In this document: one piece after another, positions 17,319 to 27,530 of the stretch
Position numbering within the stretch: the stretch's first letter is position 1
Layout: each line of letters begins with the position of its first letter
DNA from: Bdellovibrionales bacterium GWA1_52_35
GTDB lineage: Bacteria; Bdellovibrionota; UBA1018
Direction of reading: 5' to 3'
Assembly (NCBI GenBank): GCA_001769805.1
Contig: MEPO01000005.1
Location: 10,867-74,866 of the forward strand
DNA length: 64,000 nt
The notes under the pieces: model-generated
Told to the model about the DNA's origin: nothing
What the model saw: the letters and a program-made list of their open reading frames with translations, nothing else
The model's database searches: none
Program-made: the position numbers and the translations under genes

Positions 17319-18575
17319 ATGAACTTTCTAAAATCCAAACTCCTGATGAAAACCCTGCCCCTTCTGGCCCTCGTCGTTCTCAGTTATTCGACGCTTCGGG
17401 CGCAAGCGGACGAGGGAACGACGGTGCAAACCCCGGAAGAAATTATTCGGCAAGTGGAGAATGATTTCTTCGGAGTGAGTCAATCCTTTAAGAGTGGCAG
17501 CGGCTGCAGCGGGGTGATTACAGATCTGAATCGGGACGAGCTATTCGCGCACCGATGTTTAAGCTCGTCATTTCCGGAAACCTGGAGGAAATTCCAGAAC
17601 ACTGCGATCAAGGCGCTGATTGCGCGACTCAATAAAGAACTGAACTCCTGGTCCACTTCGGAGCTGATCTCAAAAGCAAATTTGGAGAAACTTATTGAAA
17701 TTGATCTTTCGAAGGCGATGTTCACGCTCGACTGCTCTCGAGAATACGTCACCTTGTACCAAAAAACGGTTTCTTTTAAACTTACGCGACTCGGCGAAAT
17801 CTTACTTCATATGACCATTCCCCGCGGTGCAGGAGTTGAACCATCCATTGTAGCTTTGGGCAACGCCCTGAAATCCATCAAGCTCATCCCCTCTCAAAAG
17901 AAAGTTCTTAAAAGCTTCTTTGAAGCCGCCAAGCGCTTCTATGACAGTCTTCAGGAAAACACTGCCAAGATCGCAAAAGGGGAACGCCCGAAAGCGATCA
18001 GCCATCGCGACTTCATGAATCAGGCAAATCTCCTGATTGCGTATCATCGCTATTTGAAAGAAGCGCTCGACGAAGCGGCCCAGCTCTCTTCGGATTATTA
18101 CGGAACCGATGGAGGAAACCTTGCGGCGGTCAAATGCATCGAATTTTCTGTTCTCAATCTGATCGAAGCTTATGGGCTCGAATCCGACGTTACGCAGAGA
18201 CTGGTTGCTGATTATGGTCGCGTCCTGAGTGACCTCCTAGTGAACCAGCTCTCTCCGATGGTCGAAGAAAACGGAAAACATACCCTGATTCGACCCGTGA
18301 TTATCCAGTTGGCCAAGATGATCGCCGTTTCTGAAGCAAACGGGGATTCCGTCGTTCAGGACGAGACTTTGCGCTTCAAGACGCTTTGGGAAAACCAAAA
18401 CTTCTCGACACTAATGGGCAATATGCTCACGACGACCGATCTCAAGATGAATGGGTTGATCCTGAACATCAACGCTTTGGCCTACAAAATCGGGTTGGCG
18501 ACAAATATCGGAATCCGCGTTCTGGAAAAAGACGACATCGACCGGATCCGTGCCAATAAACCCAGACAGAAGTAA
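17319..18575 (+). CDS. Exported helical protein of unknown function
   Basis: 418 residues from the ATG at 17319, which has GAGG at good spacing; a TTG four codons upstream would overlap that site. A signal peptide ends near LRAQA. The mature chain is mainly helical, with two Cys close to the N-terminus (SGCSGVITDL and AHRCLSSSF) and two more further on (LDCSREY and VKCIEF), so disulfides are likely in the periplasm. No family recognised. The stop is three bases before the ATG of the TPR-winged-helix gene, indicating tight coupling. Confidence 0.6.
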   Translation: MNFLKSKLLMKTLPLLALVVLSYSTLRAQADEGTTVQTPEEIIRQVENDFFGVSQSFKSGSGCSGVITDLNRDELFAHRCLSSSFPETWRKFQNTAIKALIARLNKELNSWSTSELISKANLEKLIEIDLSKAMFTLDCSREYVTLYQKTVSFKLTRLGEILLHMTIPRGAGVEPSIVALGNALKSIKLIPSQKKVLKSFFEAAKRFYDSLQENTAKIAKGERPKAISHRDFMNQANLLIAYHRYLKEALDEAAQLSSDYYGTDGGNLAAVKCIEFSVLNLIEAYGLESDVTQRLVADYGRVLSDLLVNQLSPMVEENGKHTLIRPVIIQLAKMIAVSEANGDSVVQDETLRFKTLWENQNFSTLMGNMLTTTDLKMNGLILNINALAYKIGLATNIGIRVLEKDDIDRIRANKPRQK

Positions 18576-18578
18576 ACC

Positions 18579-20531
18579 ATGCTGGCTCCTTTAACCCAGG
18601 CACTTCAGGAAGCAGAGCGGCTGGTGAAAGCCTCCGCGCTGTTCTCTCTTGAAGAGGAACGCGAGACACTCCAGAAGCTGGCACAACTCCCGCTCGAGAG
18701 TCTGCCCCCCCGCCTTTCACTTCCCGCGTTCTGCCTGAATTCCCGTTTCTCAATGAAACATTCGACGGCAGCCCAAGCACTCCTGGCGGCGCGTAATTAT
18801 CGGGATACCGCCCTCCGCGCCCGCGCTGCCGATCCACTCGAAGCACAGCTTCATGAAGCCACGGCACTCTTTCATCAGGCGATCTCGTTGCGGCGGCTCG
18901 GTCAGTTTGTAGAAGCCCAGTCGCTTTATACAGAAGCAGCCGCTGAACTCGATCAGCTGACTGAAAAAGCCCCCACTGACCTGGCTCAAAACCGCGTCAT
19001 CCAAGCCCGAGCGGATCTCACTTTGGACCAGGCAATCCTCGCGTTTCAAAAGAAGGATTATCTTGAGTCCGCCCGAATGAATTTGAAAGCGGCTTGCCTT
19101 GCCAATGCGCTGGGCGAGAATGCCAACGAACTACGCGCCCGTGCACTGCTCAATGCCGCCATTTCCTGGGATCGTTTGGGCGAAATTCAAAACGCCCGCC
19201 GTGATCTGGAACTCGCAAATTCCGCGATCAAAGATTCTCCAAACTCCCCGCTTCAAACCTCCATCGCACTATTTCAGTGGCGACTGGAATTCGACAACGG
19301 ACCGATGCCTGGCAGACTCCAGGAAAGTTCTCTAAAATGGAATCCCTCACAATTGATGCTCCTGGCACTTTACACCTGGGAATACGAGCTTCTAGCCGGT
19401 ACTCGCACTACCATCGCGCAGGCGCGCACGACCTTTGCCCGCCTTCGGGCCGAGTTCAACAACCATCAATATGATTCAACCCTGGAAAACTTGTCCGCCA
19501 TTACCGAGTGGCTCCTGCAGGGGCCGGACGGCGCAACCCGAGCCAGATTTAGTCCTCTAATTGAAATTCTCGAGAAACGTGCGCAAAACAAAAAGGAAGA
19601 ACTGCCCGAAGGGACTCTCGCCCTGGCTTACGTTCTGGCGGTTTCACTGTTATCAGAAAGCCAATGGAAGAAACTTGAGAAGCTCTCAAGCACGCTGAAG
19701 CCCTTGCAACACCCTTTCACAAACCGCTTGGCCGAACGGGTGGACGCCTGGGTTGCGATCAGTCGCGGAACAGAAAAGACAGGGACTCCACTCCCGACTT
19801 CAGTCAACCAGGAGCTGGCATTGCTGCAAATGCCAGAGACGCAGGATATTTCGGAAGCTCCGCTTCTCGAAAACATCATCCGGGCGCTCTCCGAGCTTGT
19901 TCCCTCTTCCGCTCAGAAATTTCTGCACATCACGCAGGCCGGAGTCATTGAAGTCACTGACACTGAGGCCGCACGGCTTCGCAATCTCCCCGAAAACCAG
20001 AAATTATTTTTCTGGGATGGCTTGCAGGCCACGCTCGGGATCATCAATCTCAATTCGAAGCCAGTCTTGATGCGCCTTCTGTCCGCGATAATTTCCAAAT
20101 ACCCCATGAACCTGAGCCGGGAAGAGCTCGTCCCGCTCGTCTGGGACGAAAGCTATAATCCGCTTGTGCACGACAACCTTCTGCATGGCGCGGTCTGCCG
20201 CCTGAGGCGGCTGATGCCGAAATCCTGCGCAGGTGAGATCGAATGGGAATCAGCGGGCCTGCGCTGGAAAGGTGTTACCCCGTTCTCCGCCCTGATCCCG
20301 ATTCGCGGAACCACCCGTGTGATTGCCAATGATTCCCGTTTGAGTGAGCGCCAGGTGAGGATCCTGACTCTTCTCAAATACCGCGGTTCGATTCGAAAGG
20401 CGGATGTCTTGAAGGCACTTGAAATCTCGGAGCGCACTGCCGTCCGCGAGCTTCATGGCCTGGTTCAGATGAAACTCTGCCATCGTCAGGGCAAGGGCCC
20501 GGCGACCCTATATTTTCCATTTTCCGGTTGA
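18579..20531 (+). CDS. TPR protein with two C-terminal winged-helix domains (putative regulator)
   Basis: 650 residues, cytoplasmic. Residues about 80-460 are helical hairpins of the TPR type (for example HEATALFHQAISLRRLGQF and QARADLTLDQAILAFQKKDY). The C-terminus appears to hold two DNA-binding domains. One, about 500-575, has the OmpR/SARP-like pattern SREELVPLVWDESYNPLVHD followed by LHGAVCRLRRLMP. The other, about 590-650, is a helix-turn-helix with a wing (SERQVRILTLLKYRGSIRKA, ISERTAVRELHGL). TPR sensor plus winged helix recalls AfsR/SARP regulators but with the order reversed and no NB-ARC. It sits between two exported-protein genes (gaps of three and nine bases), so it may control them or respond to them. 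Confidence 0.65.
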   Translation: MLAPLTQALQEAERLVKASALFSLEEERETLQKLAQLPLESLPPRLSLPAFCLNSRFSMKHSTAAQALLAARNYRDTALRARAADPLEAQLHEATALFHQAISLRRLGQFVEAQSLYTEAAAELDQLTEKAPTDLAQNRVIQARADLTLDQAILAFQKKDYLESARMNLKAACLANALGENANELRARALLNAAISWDRLGEIQNARRDLELANSAIKDSPNSPLQTSIALFQWRLEFDNGPMPGRLQESSLKWNPSQLMLLALYTWEYELLAGTRTTIAQARTTFARLRAEFNNHQYDSTLENLSAITEWLLQGPDGATRARFSPLIEILEKRAQNKKEELPEGTLALAYVLAVSLLSESQWKKLEKLSSTLKPLQHPFTNRLAERVDAWVAISRGTEKTGTPLPTSVNQELALLQMPETQDISEAPLLENIIRALSELVPSSAQKFLHITQAGVIEVTDTEAARLRNLPENQKLFFWDGLQATLGIINLNSKPVLMRLLSAIISKYPMNLSREELVPLVWDESYNPLVHDNLLHGAVCRLRRLMPKSCAGEIEWESAGLRWKGVTPFSALIPIRGTTRVIANDSRLSERQVRILTLLKYRGSIRKADVLKALEISERTAVRELHGLVQMKLCHRQGKGPATLYFPFSG

Positions 20532-20540
20532 GGTGATTTT

Positions 20541-21929
20541 ATGACTTACAGCTCTAATTTGTTTCTGGGTTTTGCAAAGTTTTTGAGTGTGATTGGACTT
20601 CTGGGTAGTTCAGGATTCTTACCCGATCAGGCCCACGCTGCAAGCTGCGATGTCGTGAAGCTCTATGCAATCAGTGGCAATGTCCGGTTTGCCGCTTCGG
20701 GTGTAGTCATTCGCAGAGGCGAAAGGAATCTGATCCTTACCACCGATCATTTCCTACCTCTGGATCGGATCGATTTTCCCATTACGGCGTCGCTCTCTGC
20801 CACTGACTCACTCACCGTCTCAATCTTTAAACGCGATTGGGGCTCAGATCTGATGATCTTGACAGCCAAAACCGAAAGTCAGGCCGATGCTTTGAATAAA
20901 CTTAAACCATGCCCGTTCATCCCGGCAGCACAGAAGATCGAAGCACTTTCGAGCGTCAGCCTGATCGGCTTTCCGGCGCAGGACTTCACGGGCGTCATTC
21001 GCGAAGGCATCCTGGTCGATACCTCTTCCAAAGAAGCGCGCATTGCCCGCCCTCTGAGACAACTCAAAATTCTGACCCTTGCCGAAAAAGGCATGAGCGG
21101 CGGCGCGGTCTTGACCCGCGATGGCCAGCTTCTGGGGCTCATTCAAAAAGAATGGACGAGTCTCACCGAACGCTCCAAAGGCGGAGCATTCGCTCTTTTT
21201 GCTCCGGATCTGAATGCACAGGTCGCCTTGATGCTGAAGGACAAGTCGGGGTCCGTGGAAATGCCGCTGCCCTTTAAAATTCGTCGCAGCGAAGGCGAGA
21301 TGCAGTTCGGTGGCTTCCGGATTCAGGACCGTCCCGAAGTCCTCAATAAAGATCTCAGTCCGATGAATGGTGGGCATCCGGACGGAATCGGGGGCGAAGT
21401 GCCCGATGCGGGCGTTGAGATCGTGGGCTTGACCGGCGAAAGAGTACCCGAAACCTTCAAAGCCATGGAAAATATTTTGCGCAATATTCAGGCAAAAGGC
21501 GGAGTGCGCATGGTGATCCAGGGCACAGAAACGGGCCAGCCCATTCTGGATCTGATCGCCTTGGCACGGCTCTTACTCTCAGGGTCGGATATTCCGGATC
21601 TCGATTACAACCTCATTGATGTGCGTTCAGATTCTTCGGCTCCGCGAACCGGCAGCCCGGAATCGCTGATGGAAGAGGCCATCGTTTTGACCTCGATTCT
21701 GAATCATGCAAACCCAGGGCTGCGCGAATATGCCCAGCTGATCAAGAACTCTTACGAACGGTGGTTGCAAAGCCGCTCATCCAAGTCCGTTCAAGAGCTC
21801 TTCACTAGTGAGGCAGAGTTTCAACCGGAACTCGATAGAATCCTGGACCTTGCTCCAGACCTCTGGCCCAAGGTTGTGGACCTGCAAACAACGTTACTTC
21901 AGCTGAAAAAAAGCCTGCACCGGATCTGA
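20541..21929 (+). CDS. Exported trypsin-like serine protease
   Basis: 462 residues; the signal peptide runs to about residue 33 (...DQAHA). A chymotrypsin-fold catalytic triad can be read: His70 in LILTTDHF, Asp103 in DWGSDLMIL and Ser186 in EKGMSGGAV (GxSGG). A second domain of about 240 residues follows; it is not an obvious PDZ domain, although VPDAGVEIVGLTGERVPETF could be one badly diverged. The enzyme would cleave proteins in the periplasm or outside. GAGGTGA precedes the ATG. It is the last gene of the operon starting at 17319, so its substrate or target may be one of the co-encoded exported proteins. Confidence 0.75.
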   Translation: MTYSSNLFLGFAKFLSVIGLLGSSGFLPDQAHAASCDVVKLYAISGNVRFAASGVVIRRGERNLILTTDHFLPLDRIDFPITASLSATDSLTVSIFKRDWGSDLMILTAKTESQADALNKLKPCPFIPAAQKIEALSSVSLIGFPAQDFTGVIREGILVDTSSKEARIARPLRQLKILTLAEKGMSGGAVLTRDGQLLGLIQKEWTSLTERSKGGAFALFAPDLNAQVALMLKDKSGSVEMPLPFKIRRSEGEMQFGGFRIQDRPEVLNKDLSPMNGGHPDGIGGEVPDAGVEIVGLTGERVPETFKAMENILRNIQAKGGVRMVIQGTETGQPILDLIALARLLLSGSDIPDLDYNLIDVRSDSSAPRTGSPESLMEEAIVLTSILNHANPGLREYAQLIKNSYERWLQSRSSKSVQELFTSEAEFQPELDRILDLAPDLWPKVVDLQTTLLQLKKSLHRI

Positions 21930-22050
21930 GGTTTTCCTCTCCTGAAGGCGACCAGCTCTATCAGATCAATCTCCAGCTCTTTAACCTGGCGAGGATTTCA
22001 GAGGAGCATACAATTCAATAGATTGCATGTAACTAATTGAAATTATGCTT

Positions 22051-22080
22051 ATTTTTAGAATATTCTGAACTTTGACTCCG
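22051..22080 (+). promoter_or_regulatory. Weak candidate promoter
   Basis: An AT-rich stretch after the protease gene contains a TTGAAA and, 18 bases on, a TATTCT, just upstream of the small exported protein at 22084. Match quality is modest and coordinates are approximate. Confidence 0.2.
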
Positions 22081-22083
22081 TAG

Positions 22084-22383
22084 ATGTCACATGATATGAC
22101 ACACCGCGTCATGATGTTGCATCAATTCTTTCACTATTCTGCCTTCCTGAGTCTCTTCCTGGCTTCCGCAGCCCAGGCCGCCACACAATCCTCAGGTGTA
22201 TTGGAGATTGTTGGCCGAGTCCCGGAAACCGCAATCGTCACCTACAACGCCGACGGCACCAGCCGGGTGGTTTCGAATTTTCCCATCCAAGTTCACGAGG
22301 GCTGCACGAATACTTCTTTACGAGCTGGCGCAGTCGACATGATCTGTGACCCCGGGGTTCGGCCCACGGTGATTTCAGATTAG
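22084..22383 (+). CDS. Small exported hypothetical protein
   Basis: 99 residues if the first ATG is used; ATGs at 22096, 22111 and 22114 are alternatives, and none has a clear ribosome site. A hydrophobic segment ending SAAQA is a likely signal peptide. The mature part of about 65 residues has two Cys (HEGCTNTS and DMICDPG) and a beta-rich look. No family recognised. It stands alone between the protease operon and carA. Confidence 0.45.
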   Translation: MSHDMTHRVMMLHQFFHYSAFLSLFLASAAQAATQSSGVLEIVGRVPETAIVTYNADGTSRVVSNFPIQVHEGCTNTSLRAGAVDMICDPGVRPTVISD

Positions 22384-22455
22384 TGATTTCAGTTTAAAAA
22401 CGCGCAGTTTGCATTTGCAATTTCTTCGCAATTCTTCTACCCGATTTATCCAGAC

Positions 22456-23586
22456 ATGAAAGCACTCCTCGCGTTATCGGATGGTCGGATATTCACCGGA
22501 AATTCCTTCGGTGCTTCGGGCGAAGCAAAAGGCGAAATCGTTTTCAATACGGCCATGACCGGCTACCAGGAAGTACTGACTGACCCGTCTTACAAGGGAC
22601 AGATCGTCACCCTGACCTATCCTGAAATCGGCAACACCGGCATCAACCCCGAAGACATCGAAAGCGACCGGATTCATCTTTCGGGCCTGATTGTCAGAGA
22701 ATACCAGCCCTTCTATTCAAATTGGCGGGCAACCCAAAGTCTCGGTGATTACCTCAAGGCCCAGCGGATCATCGGACTTTCCGGCATAGACACCCGCGCC
22801 CTGGCTCGGCACCTGCGCGACCACGGCTCTCAGAACGGAATTGTTTCGACGACCGATCTGGATCCAGCCAGCCTTATTCGCAAAGCCCGCGCACTTCCGT
22901 CGATGACCGGTCTTGATCTGGCGTCTTGCGTGAGCTGCACGGAACCTTACCACTGGACTCAGAAATCCTGGGAGCTCGGTCTCGGTTACCCTGAAGCCCG
23001 TCCCGCGGACCTGAAATACAAAGTCGTGGCTTACGACTTTGGCATCAAATTCAATATTCTCCGGTGCCTGACTTCTGCGGGATGCGATGTGACAGTCGTA
23101 CCCGCTCACCTCCCGGCGGAAGAAGCATTGGCGATGAATCCGGACGGGATATTTCTTTCGAATGGTCCGGGAGACCCCGAGCCGCTCAAAGATGTCCAGG
23201 AAAACCTCCGGAGGTTTCTGGGACGCAAGCCCATCTTTGGAATCTGCCTCGGCCATCAGCTTCTGGGACTCGCTTTGGGTGGAAAAACTTTGAAGCTCAA
23301 ATTCGGCAATCATGGCTCCAATCAGCCCGTGCTCGATACCCGGTCAGCAAAGGTAGAGATCACCGCCCAGAATCACGGCTTCTGTGTGGATCTGGAATCG
23401 GTTGCCCATACCTGCGCACTGGGACATCAGAACCTGAACGACAAGACAGTCGAGGGCATTTTTCATAAAACGCTACCTGTTTTTTCAGTCCAGCATCATC
23501 CGGAAGCTTCCCCGGGTCCGCATGATTCCCAATACCTTTTCAAAAGATTCACCGAGCTAATGGAGAGCTCCCGCACCCATGCCTAA
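22456..23586 (+). CDS. carA: Carbamoyl-phosphate synthase small (glutaminase) subunit
   Basis: Hydrolyses glutamine and passes ammonia to CarB for carbamoyl phosphate, feeding pyrimidine and arginine synthesis. The 376 residues have the N-terminal CarA domain ([36 protein letters not shown]) and a C-terminal class I glutamine amidotransferase domain with the nucleophile in GICLGHQL (Cys264), the oxyanion segment SNGPGDP, and the His-Glu pair in [12 protein letters not shown]. Length is normal. It overlaps carB by eight bases. No good ribosome site is seen before the ATG; a TTGCA-TT-TGCAA dyad lies at 22409-22420 in the leader. No PyrR or uridine attenuator is evident. Confidence 0.97.
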   Translation: MKALLALSDGRIFTGNSFGASGEAKGEIVFNTAMTGYQEVLTDPSYKGQIVTLTYPEIGNTGINPEDIESDRIHLSGLIVREYQPFYSNWRATQSLGDYLKAQRIIGLSGIDTRALARHLRDHGSQNGIVSTTDLDPASLIRKARALPSMTGLDLASCVSCTEPYHWTQKSWELGLGYPEARPADLKYKVVAYDFGIKFNILRCLTSAGCDVTVVPAHLPAEEALAMNPDGIFLSNGPGDPEPLKDVQENLRRFLGRKPIFGICLGHQLLGLALGGKTLKLKFGNHGSNQPVLDTRSAKVEITAQNHGFCVDLESVAHTCALGHQNLNDKTVEGIFHKTLPVFSVQHHPEASPGPHDSQYLFKRFTELMESSRTHA

Positions 23587-26500
23587 GAGAACTGATATCC
23601 GCAAAATTCTGATTGTGGGCGCAGGCCCGATTGTGATCGGTCAAGCCTGCGAGTTTGATTACTCCGGCACTCAGGCCTGCAAGGCACTCAAAGAAGAAGG
23701 CTACCACGTCATTCTGCTCAACAGTAATCCAGCCACGATCATGACGGACCCGGAAATGGCTGATTGCACTTACATCGAGCCCATCACGCCCGAAGTCCTG
23801 ACCCAGATCATCGCCAAAGAACGGCCCGATGCAATCCTCCCCACCTTAGGCGGCCAGACCGCCCTGAACACCACCGTTCAAGTCGCCAAAAGAGGGGTTC
23901 TTGAAAAATACGCCGTGAAGCTCATTGGCGCCAGCATTGCCTCGATTGAGAAAGCCGAAGACCGGGGCTTGTTCAAGGCCGCCATGCACAAGATCGGGCT
24001 CGATGTTCCGCGCTCGGGCTTTGCCCATAATCTCGCAGAAGCTCTTGAAGTCATCAAAACCGTCGGCTTCCCCGCCATTCTCCGGCCTTCGTTCACGATG
24101 GGCGGAACCGGCGGCGGCATCGCCTACAATATTGAAGAATACGAGTCCCTGGTCCTGGGCGGCATCGAAGCTTCACCAACGAATGAGGTTCTCGTCGAGG
24201 AATCGGTGATTGGCTGGAAAGAATACGAACTCGAAGTCATGCGTGATACGGCGGATAACGTCGTCATCATCTGCTCGATCGAAAATTTCGATCCCATGGG
24301 CGTCCACACTGGCGACTCCATTACCGTTGCGCCGGCCCAGACGCTGACAGACAAGGAATATCAGATCCTGCGCAACGCTTCGCTTAAGATCATCCGCGAG
24401 ATCGGCGTCGATACGGGGGGCTCCAATATCCAGTTTGGAATCAATCCGAAAGACGGTCGGCTTGTAGTCATTGAAATGAATCCCCGCGTTTCGCGCTCTT
24501 CAGCCCTGGCCTCCAAAGCCACGGGCTTTCCGATCGCCAAAATTGCCGCCAAACTCGCAGTCGGATACCGTTTGGACGAAATCCGCAATGACATCACACG
24601 CGAGACTCCCGCATGCTTTGAGCCCGCGATTGATTACGTCGTCACCAAAATCCCGCGCTTCACCTTTGAGAAATTCCCTACGGCCGATGCCACTCTCACT
24701 ACCCAGATGAAATCCGTCGGCGAGGTTATGGCCATTGGACGCACCTTCAAGGAATCCCTCCAAAAAGCGATGCGTTCGCTCGAGACCGGTGTTTCCGGTT
24801 TTGACTCCCAGCTCTTTGACCTCGGCGCAAAGACGCGCAAGCCTCTGAGCGCTCGTAAAAAAGCTCTTTTACTCGAAAAACTCCGAACCCCGAATGCCGA
24901 ACGACTCTGGCAGATCGGCGATGCCTTCCGCGCCGGGTTTTCAATGGCGGAGATTCATGAAGCCACCTTCATCGACCCCTGGTTCCTGGACAATATCCGG
25001 CAGATTCTGAGCAAAGAAGACGAACTCCGGAATATTTCGCTCACCGCCCCTGCTGCTGTCCTGGCCCCCGTGCTGCGCGAAGCCAAGACCCTGGGCTTCT
25101 CCGACCGGTTTCTCAGCAAGCTTTGGCGATCCAACGAAGAGGCGGTCCGCGCTCTTCGCCTCTCTTTGAAAATCACCCCGGTCTACAAGCGCGTTGACAC
25201 GTGCGCGGCGGAATTCCAGGCCTTCACGCCTTACCTTTACTCGACCTATGAAGAGGAATGCGAGGCCCAGGTTTCAAAAAGAAAGAAGATCATGATCCTG
25301 GGCGGTGGCCCCAATCGCATCGGTCAGGGAATTGAATTTGACTACTGCTGTGTGCACGCGGCCTTCGCGCTAAAGCAGGACGGCTTTGAAACAATCATGG
25401 TCAACTGCAACCCGGAGACGGTTTCAACCGATTACGATACTTCCGACCGCCTGTACTTTGAACCCCTCACCTACGAAGACGTTCTTTCGATCGTCGATAT
25501 CGAAAAGCCCGATGGAGTCATTGTTCAGTTCGGCGGGCAGACGCCCCTTCGCCTGGCCGTAGCGCTGGAAAAAGCCGGTGTTCCGATCATCGGCACCTCT
25601 CCGGACGCGATTGATCGTGCTGAGGATCGTGAGCGCTTTCAGGGCATGATCGAGAAGCTTCAGCTCAAGCAACCCCGGAACGGAACGGCGCGATCTTTTG
25701 AAGAAGCCGAGAAAATCGCCGAACAGATCGGGTATCCCGTTCTCACCCGCCCCTCCTATGTCCTGGGTGGCCGGGCGATGCGCATTGTCTACGACGTGGA
25801 AGCGCTGAAACACTACATGGAAACTGCCGTATCCGTTTCACCGGAACATCCGGTTTTGGTGGATCAGTTTCTGGACGAAGCGATTGAGATCGATGTGGAC
25901 GCCCTTTGTGATGGCCGAGACGTTGTCATTGGCGGCGTCATGGAACATATCGAGGAAGCAGGCATTCACTCAGGAGATTCGGCCTGCTGCCTCCCGCCCC
26001 ATACGCTGACTCCTGCGATCATCGAAGAAATCCGAAGACAAACCCGACTCATGGCTCTTGAACTCCAAGTCAAAGGCTTGATGAACGTTCAGTACGCTTT
26101 GAAAGATGATGTTGTCTATGTTCTCGAAGTGAATCCACGTGCCTCGCGCACTTCGCCGTTTGTTTCAAAAGCCACAGGCCAGCCCCTGGCCAAGATCGCT
26201 GCCCGAATCATGGCCGGCCAGAGCCTTCAAAAGCAGAATGTCCTGACAGAACTCGCTCCTTCTTACTTTTCAGTCAAAGAAGCTGTCTTTCCCTTTACAA
26301 AGTTCCCAGGAGTGGACCCCCTGATGGGGCCTGAAATGAAGTCTACGGGCGAAGTCATGGGGATCGACGAAAGCTTTCCGAAAGCCTTCGCCAAGGCCCA
26401 GCTTGCAGCCGGTGTACGTCTTCCTGTGAAAGGGACTGTTTTTCTCAGCGTGAAAGATTCCGACAAAAGGCATCTTCCGCTCCTCGCCCAGGCTTTGCTG

Positions 26501-26833
26501 AACGCGGGCTTCCAGCTCGTTGCGACCCAGGGGACTGCCGCTTTTCTCAATGAACAGAAGATCCGGACTCTGCCCATTAAGAAAGTGAAAGAAGGTCGAC
26601 CCCACATTGTGGACTCGATCAAGAACGGTGAAATTGCGATGGTCATCAATACGACCCATGGCGGGCAGTCCATTTACGATTCTTATTCCATCAGGCGCGA
26701 AGCCCTCATGCATGGGATCACTTACTACACGACTATCCCTGAAGCCCGCGCCGCATTGGAGGGCATTCTCGCTCTGCAGCATGAAAATCTTGGGGTAAAA
26801 TCGCTCCAGGAATTCCTGGCAAGTACCAGTTGA
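23579..26833 (+). CDS. carB: Carbamoyl-phosphate synthase large subunit
   Basis: 1084 residues, standard length. Makes carbamoyl phosphate from bicarbonate, ATP and ammonia supplied by CarA. Two homologous ATP-grasp halves are clear: the first starts [20 protein letters not shown] with ATP-grasp segments about 130-400; the second starts near 560 ([20 protein letters not shown]). Both carry the E-M-N-P-R / E-V-N-P-R metal-ligand motif ([20 protein letters not shown] and [20 protein letters not shown]). The C-terminal MGS-like allosteric domain (about 930-1084) is present, with [13 protein letters not shown] and [13 protein letters not shown]. Start overlaps carA. Confidence 0.98.
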   Translation: MPKRTDIRKILIVGAGPIVIGQACEFDYSGTQACKALKEEGYHVILLNSNPATIMTDPEMADCTYIEPITPEVLTQIIAKERPDAILPTLGGQTALNTTVQVAKRGVLEKYAVKLIGASIASIEKAEDRGLFKAAMHKIGLDVPRSGFAHNLAEALEVIKTVGFPAILRPSFTMGGTGGGIAYNIEEYESLVLGGIEASPTNEVLVEESVIGWKEYELEVMRDTADNVVIICSIENFDPMGVHTGDSITVAPAQTLTDKEYQILRNASLKIIREIGVDTGGSNIQFGINPKDGRLVVIEMNPRVSRSSALASKATGFPIAKIAAKLAVGYRLDEIRNDITRETPACFEPAIDYVVTKIPRFTFEKFPTADATLTTQMKSVGEVMAIGRTFKESLQKAMRSLETGVSGFDSQLFDLGAKTRKPLSARKKALLLEKLRTPNAERLWQIGDAFRAGFSMAEIHEATFIDPWFLDNIRQILSKEDELRNISLTAPAAVLAPVLREAKTLGFSDRFLSKLWRSNEEAVRALRLSLKITPVYKRVDTCAAEFQAFTPYLYSTYEEECEAQVSKRKKIMILGGGPNRIGQGIEFDYCCVHAAFALKQDGFETIMVNCNPETVSTDYDTSDRLYFEPLTYEDVLSIVDIEKPDGVIVQFGGQTPLRLAVALEKAGVPIIGTSPDAIDRAEDRERFQGMIEKLQLKQPRNGTARSFEEAEKIAEQIGYPVLTRPSYVLGGRAMRIVYDVEALKHYMETAVSVSPEHPVLVDQFLDEAIEIDVDALCDGRDVVIGGVMEHIEEAGIHSGDSACCLPPHTLTPAIIEEIRRQTRLMALELQVKGLMNVQYALKDDVVYVLEVNPRASRTSPFVSKATGQPLAKIAARIMAGQSLQKQNVLTELAPSYFSVKEAVFPFTKFPGVDPLMGPEMKSTGEVMGIDESFPKAFAKAQLAAGVRLPVKGTVFLSVKDSDKRHLPLLAQALLNAGFQLVATQGTAAFLNEQKIRTLPIKKVKEGRPHIVDSIKNGEIAMVINTTHGGQSIYDSYSIRREALMHGITYYTTIPEARAALEGILALQHENLGVKSLQEFLASTS

Positions 26834-26836
26834 CGA

Positions 26837-26851
26837 CCTCCCTCGGGGAGG
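26837..26851 (+). promoter_or_regulatory. Hairpin masking the ribosome site of the phosphatase gene
   Basis: CCTCCC (26837-26842), loop TCG and GGGAGG (26846-26851) form a short GC-rich hairpin right after the carB stop. The right arm is the only Shine-Dalgarno-like sequence ahead of the ATG at 26866. There is no T tract, so it is not a terminator. Confidence 0.4.
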
Positions 26852-26865
26852 GCTATACGCACTGC

Positions 26866-27432
26866 ATGAAAATACTGACACTTGGGATCAGCGTCTTCTT
26901 GGGTTTAATCAGCGCCGGGTTCGCGGCAGTGGCGCCTCCTATCAGTATTCCGATCGCCGAATTTCATGAAGTCTCACCCGGTGTCTACAGGGGGGCCAGT
27001 CCGGGATACGACGGCTTGCAAGCATTGAAAGTTCTCGGAATCAAAACAGACCTGAATCTCGACAATGATGATGACGCAAATGAAGAAGAAGAGTCCTTGG
27101 CCCAACTCCTGGGAATCCAATACCTTCCGCGTCCCATGTCGGGCTTCTGGTCTCCCTCGGACGAGAACGTGGATGACATCCTTTCAATTTTGACCAACCC
27201 TGCCCATTACCCAATTTTTATTCACTGCGCCCACGGCCAGGACCGCACCGGCCTGATCGTCGGTTTGTTCCGGGTATTTCATCAAAACTGGAGCCCCGAA
27301 GATGCTTATGACGAAATGCTCAAGTACAACTTCCACCCTTCTCTCATCTTTTTGGACCGGTATTTCAAAAACCGCACTCAATGGGAAGACGTTTACAAGG
27401 CGCATCTAACTGCCCTTCCTGTTTTTGAATAA
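26866..27432 (+). CDS. Exported dual-specificity/tyrosine phosphatase-like protein
   Basis: 188 residues from the ATG at 26866; a TTG at 26830 would extend it without a better ribosome site. A signal peptide (KILTLGISVFLGLISAGFAA) implies export. The P-loop signature C-x5-R is intact in HCAHGQDRTG (Cys121, Arg127), with a preceding LNLDNDDDANEEEE acidic loop and a general-acid candidate in the MSGFWSPSDEN region. The family (PTP/DSP superfamily, including fungal-type Siw14-like and bacterial secreted members) removes phosphate from Tyr/Ser/Thr or inositol phosphates; the context does not say which. An exported phosphatase could act on host or prey molecules, which is speculation. Confidence 0.75.
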   Translation: MKILTLGISVFLGLISAGFAAVAPPISIPIAEFHEVSPGVYRGASPGYDGLQALKVLGIKTDLNLDNDDDANEEEESLAQLLGIQYLPRPMSGFWSPSDENVDDILSILTNPAHYPIFIHCAHGQDRTGLIVGLFRVFHQNWSPEDAYDEMLKYNFHPSLIFLDRYFKNRTQWEDVYKAHLTALPVFE

Positions 27433-27465
27433 GTTGCAAAGAAGCTCCCGACGCTGAATTGAGTT

Positions 27466-27493
27466 TTGACATTAAAATTTTTTAAGCTAGAAT
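27466..27493 (+). promoter_or_regulatory. Strong sigma-70 promoter for the mini-cytochrome
   Basis: A consensus TTGACA (27466-27471), a 16-base AT-rich spacer and TAGAAT (27488-27493). The leader then has TAAGGAG (27516-27522), eight bases before the ATG at 27531. This is the best promoter plus ribosome-site combination in the window and implies high expression. Confidence 0.7.
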
Positions 27494-27530
27494 TTCCGAA
27501 TATCCAAATAAAGGATAAGGAGACTAGATA

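Noticed and set aside
22384-22455. Pyrimidine or arginine attenuator/ArgR box upstream of carA
   Set aside because: Only a short TTGCA-TT-TGCAA dyad is present; no leader peptide, PyrR loop or ARG-box pattern can be read.
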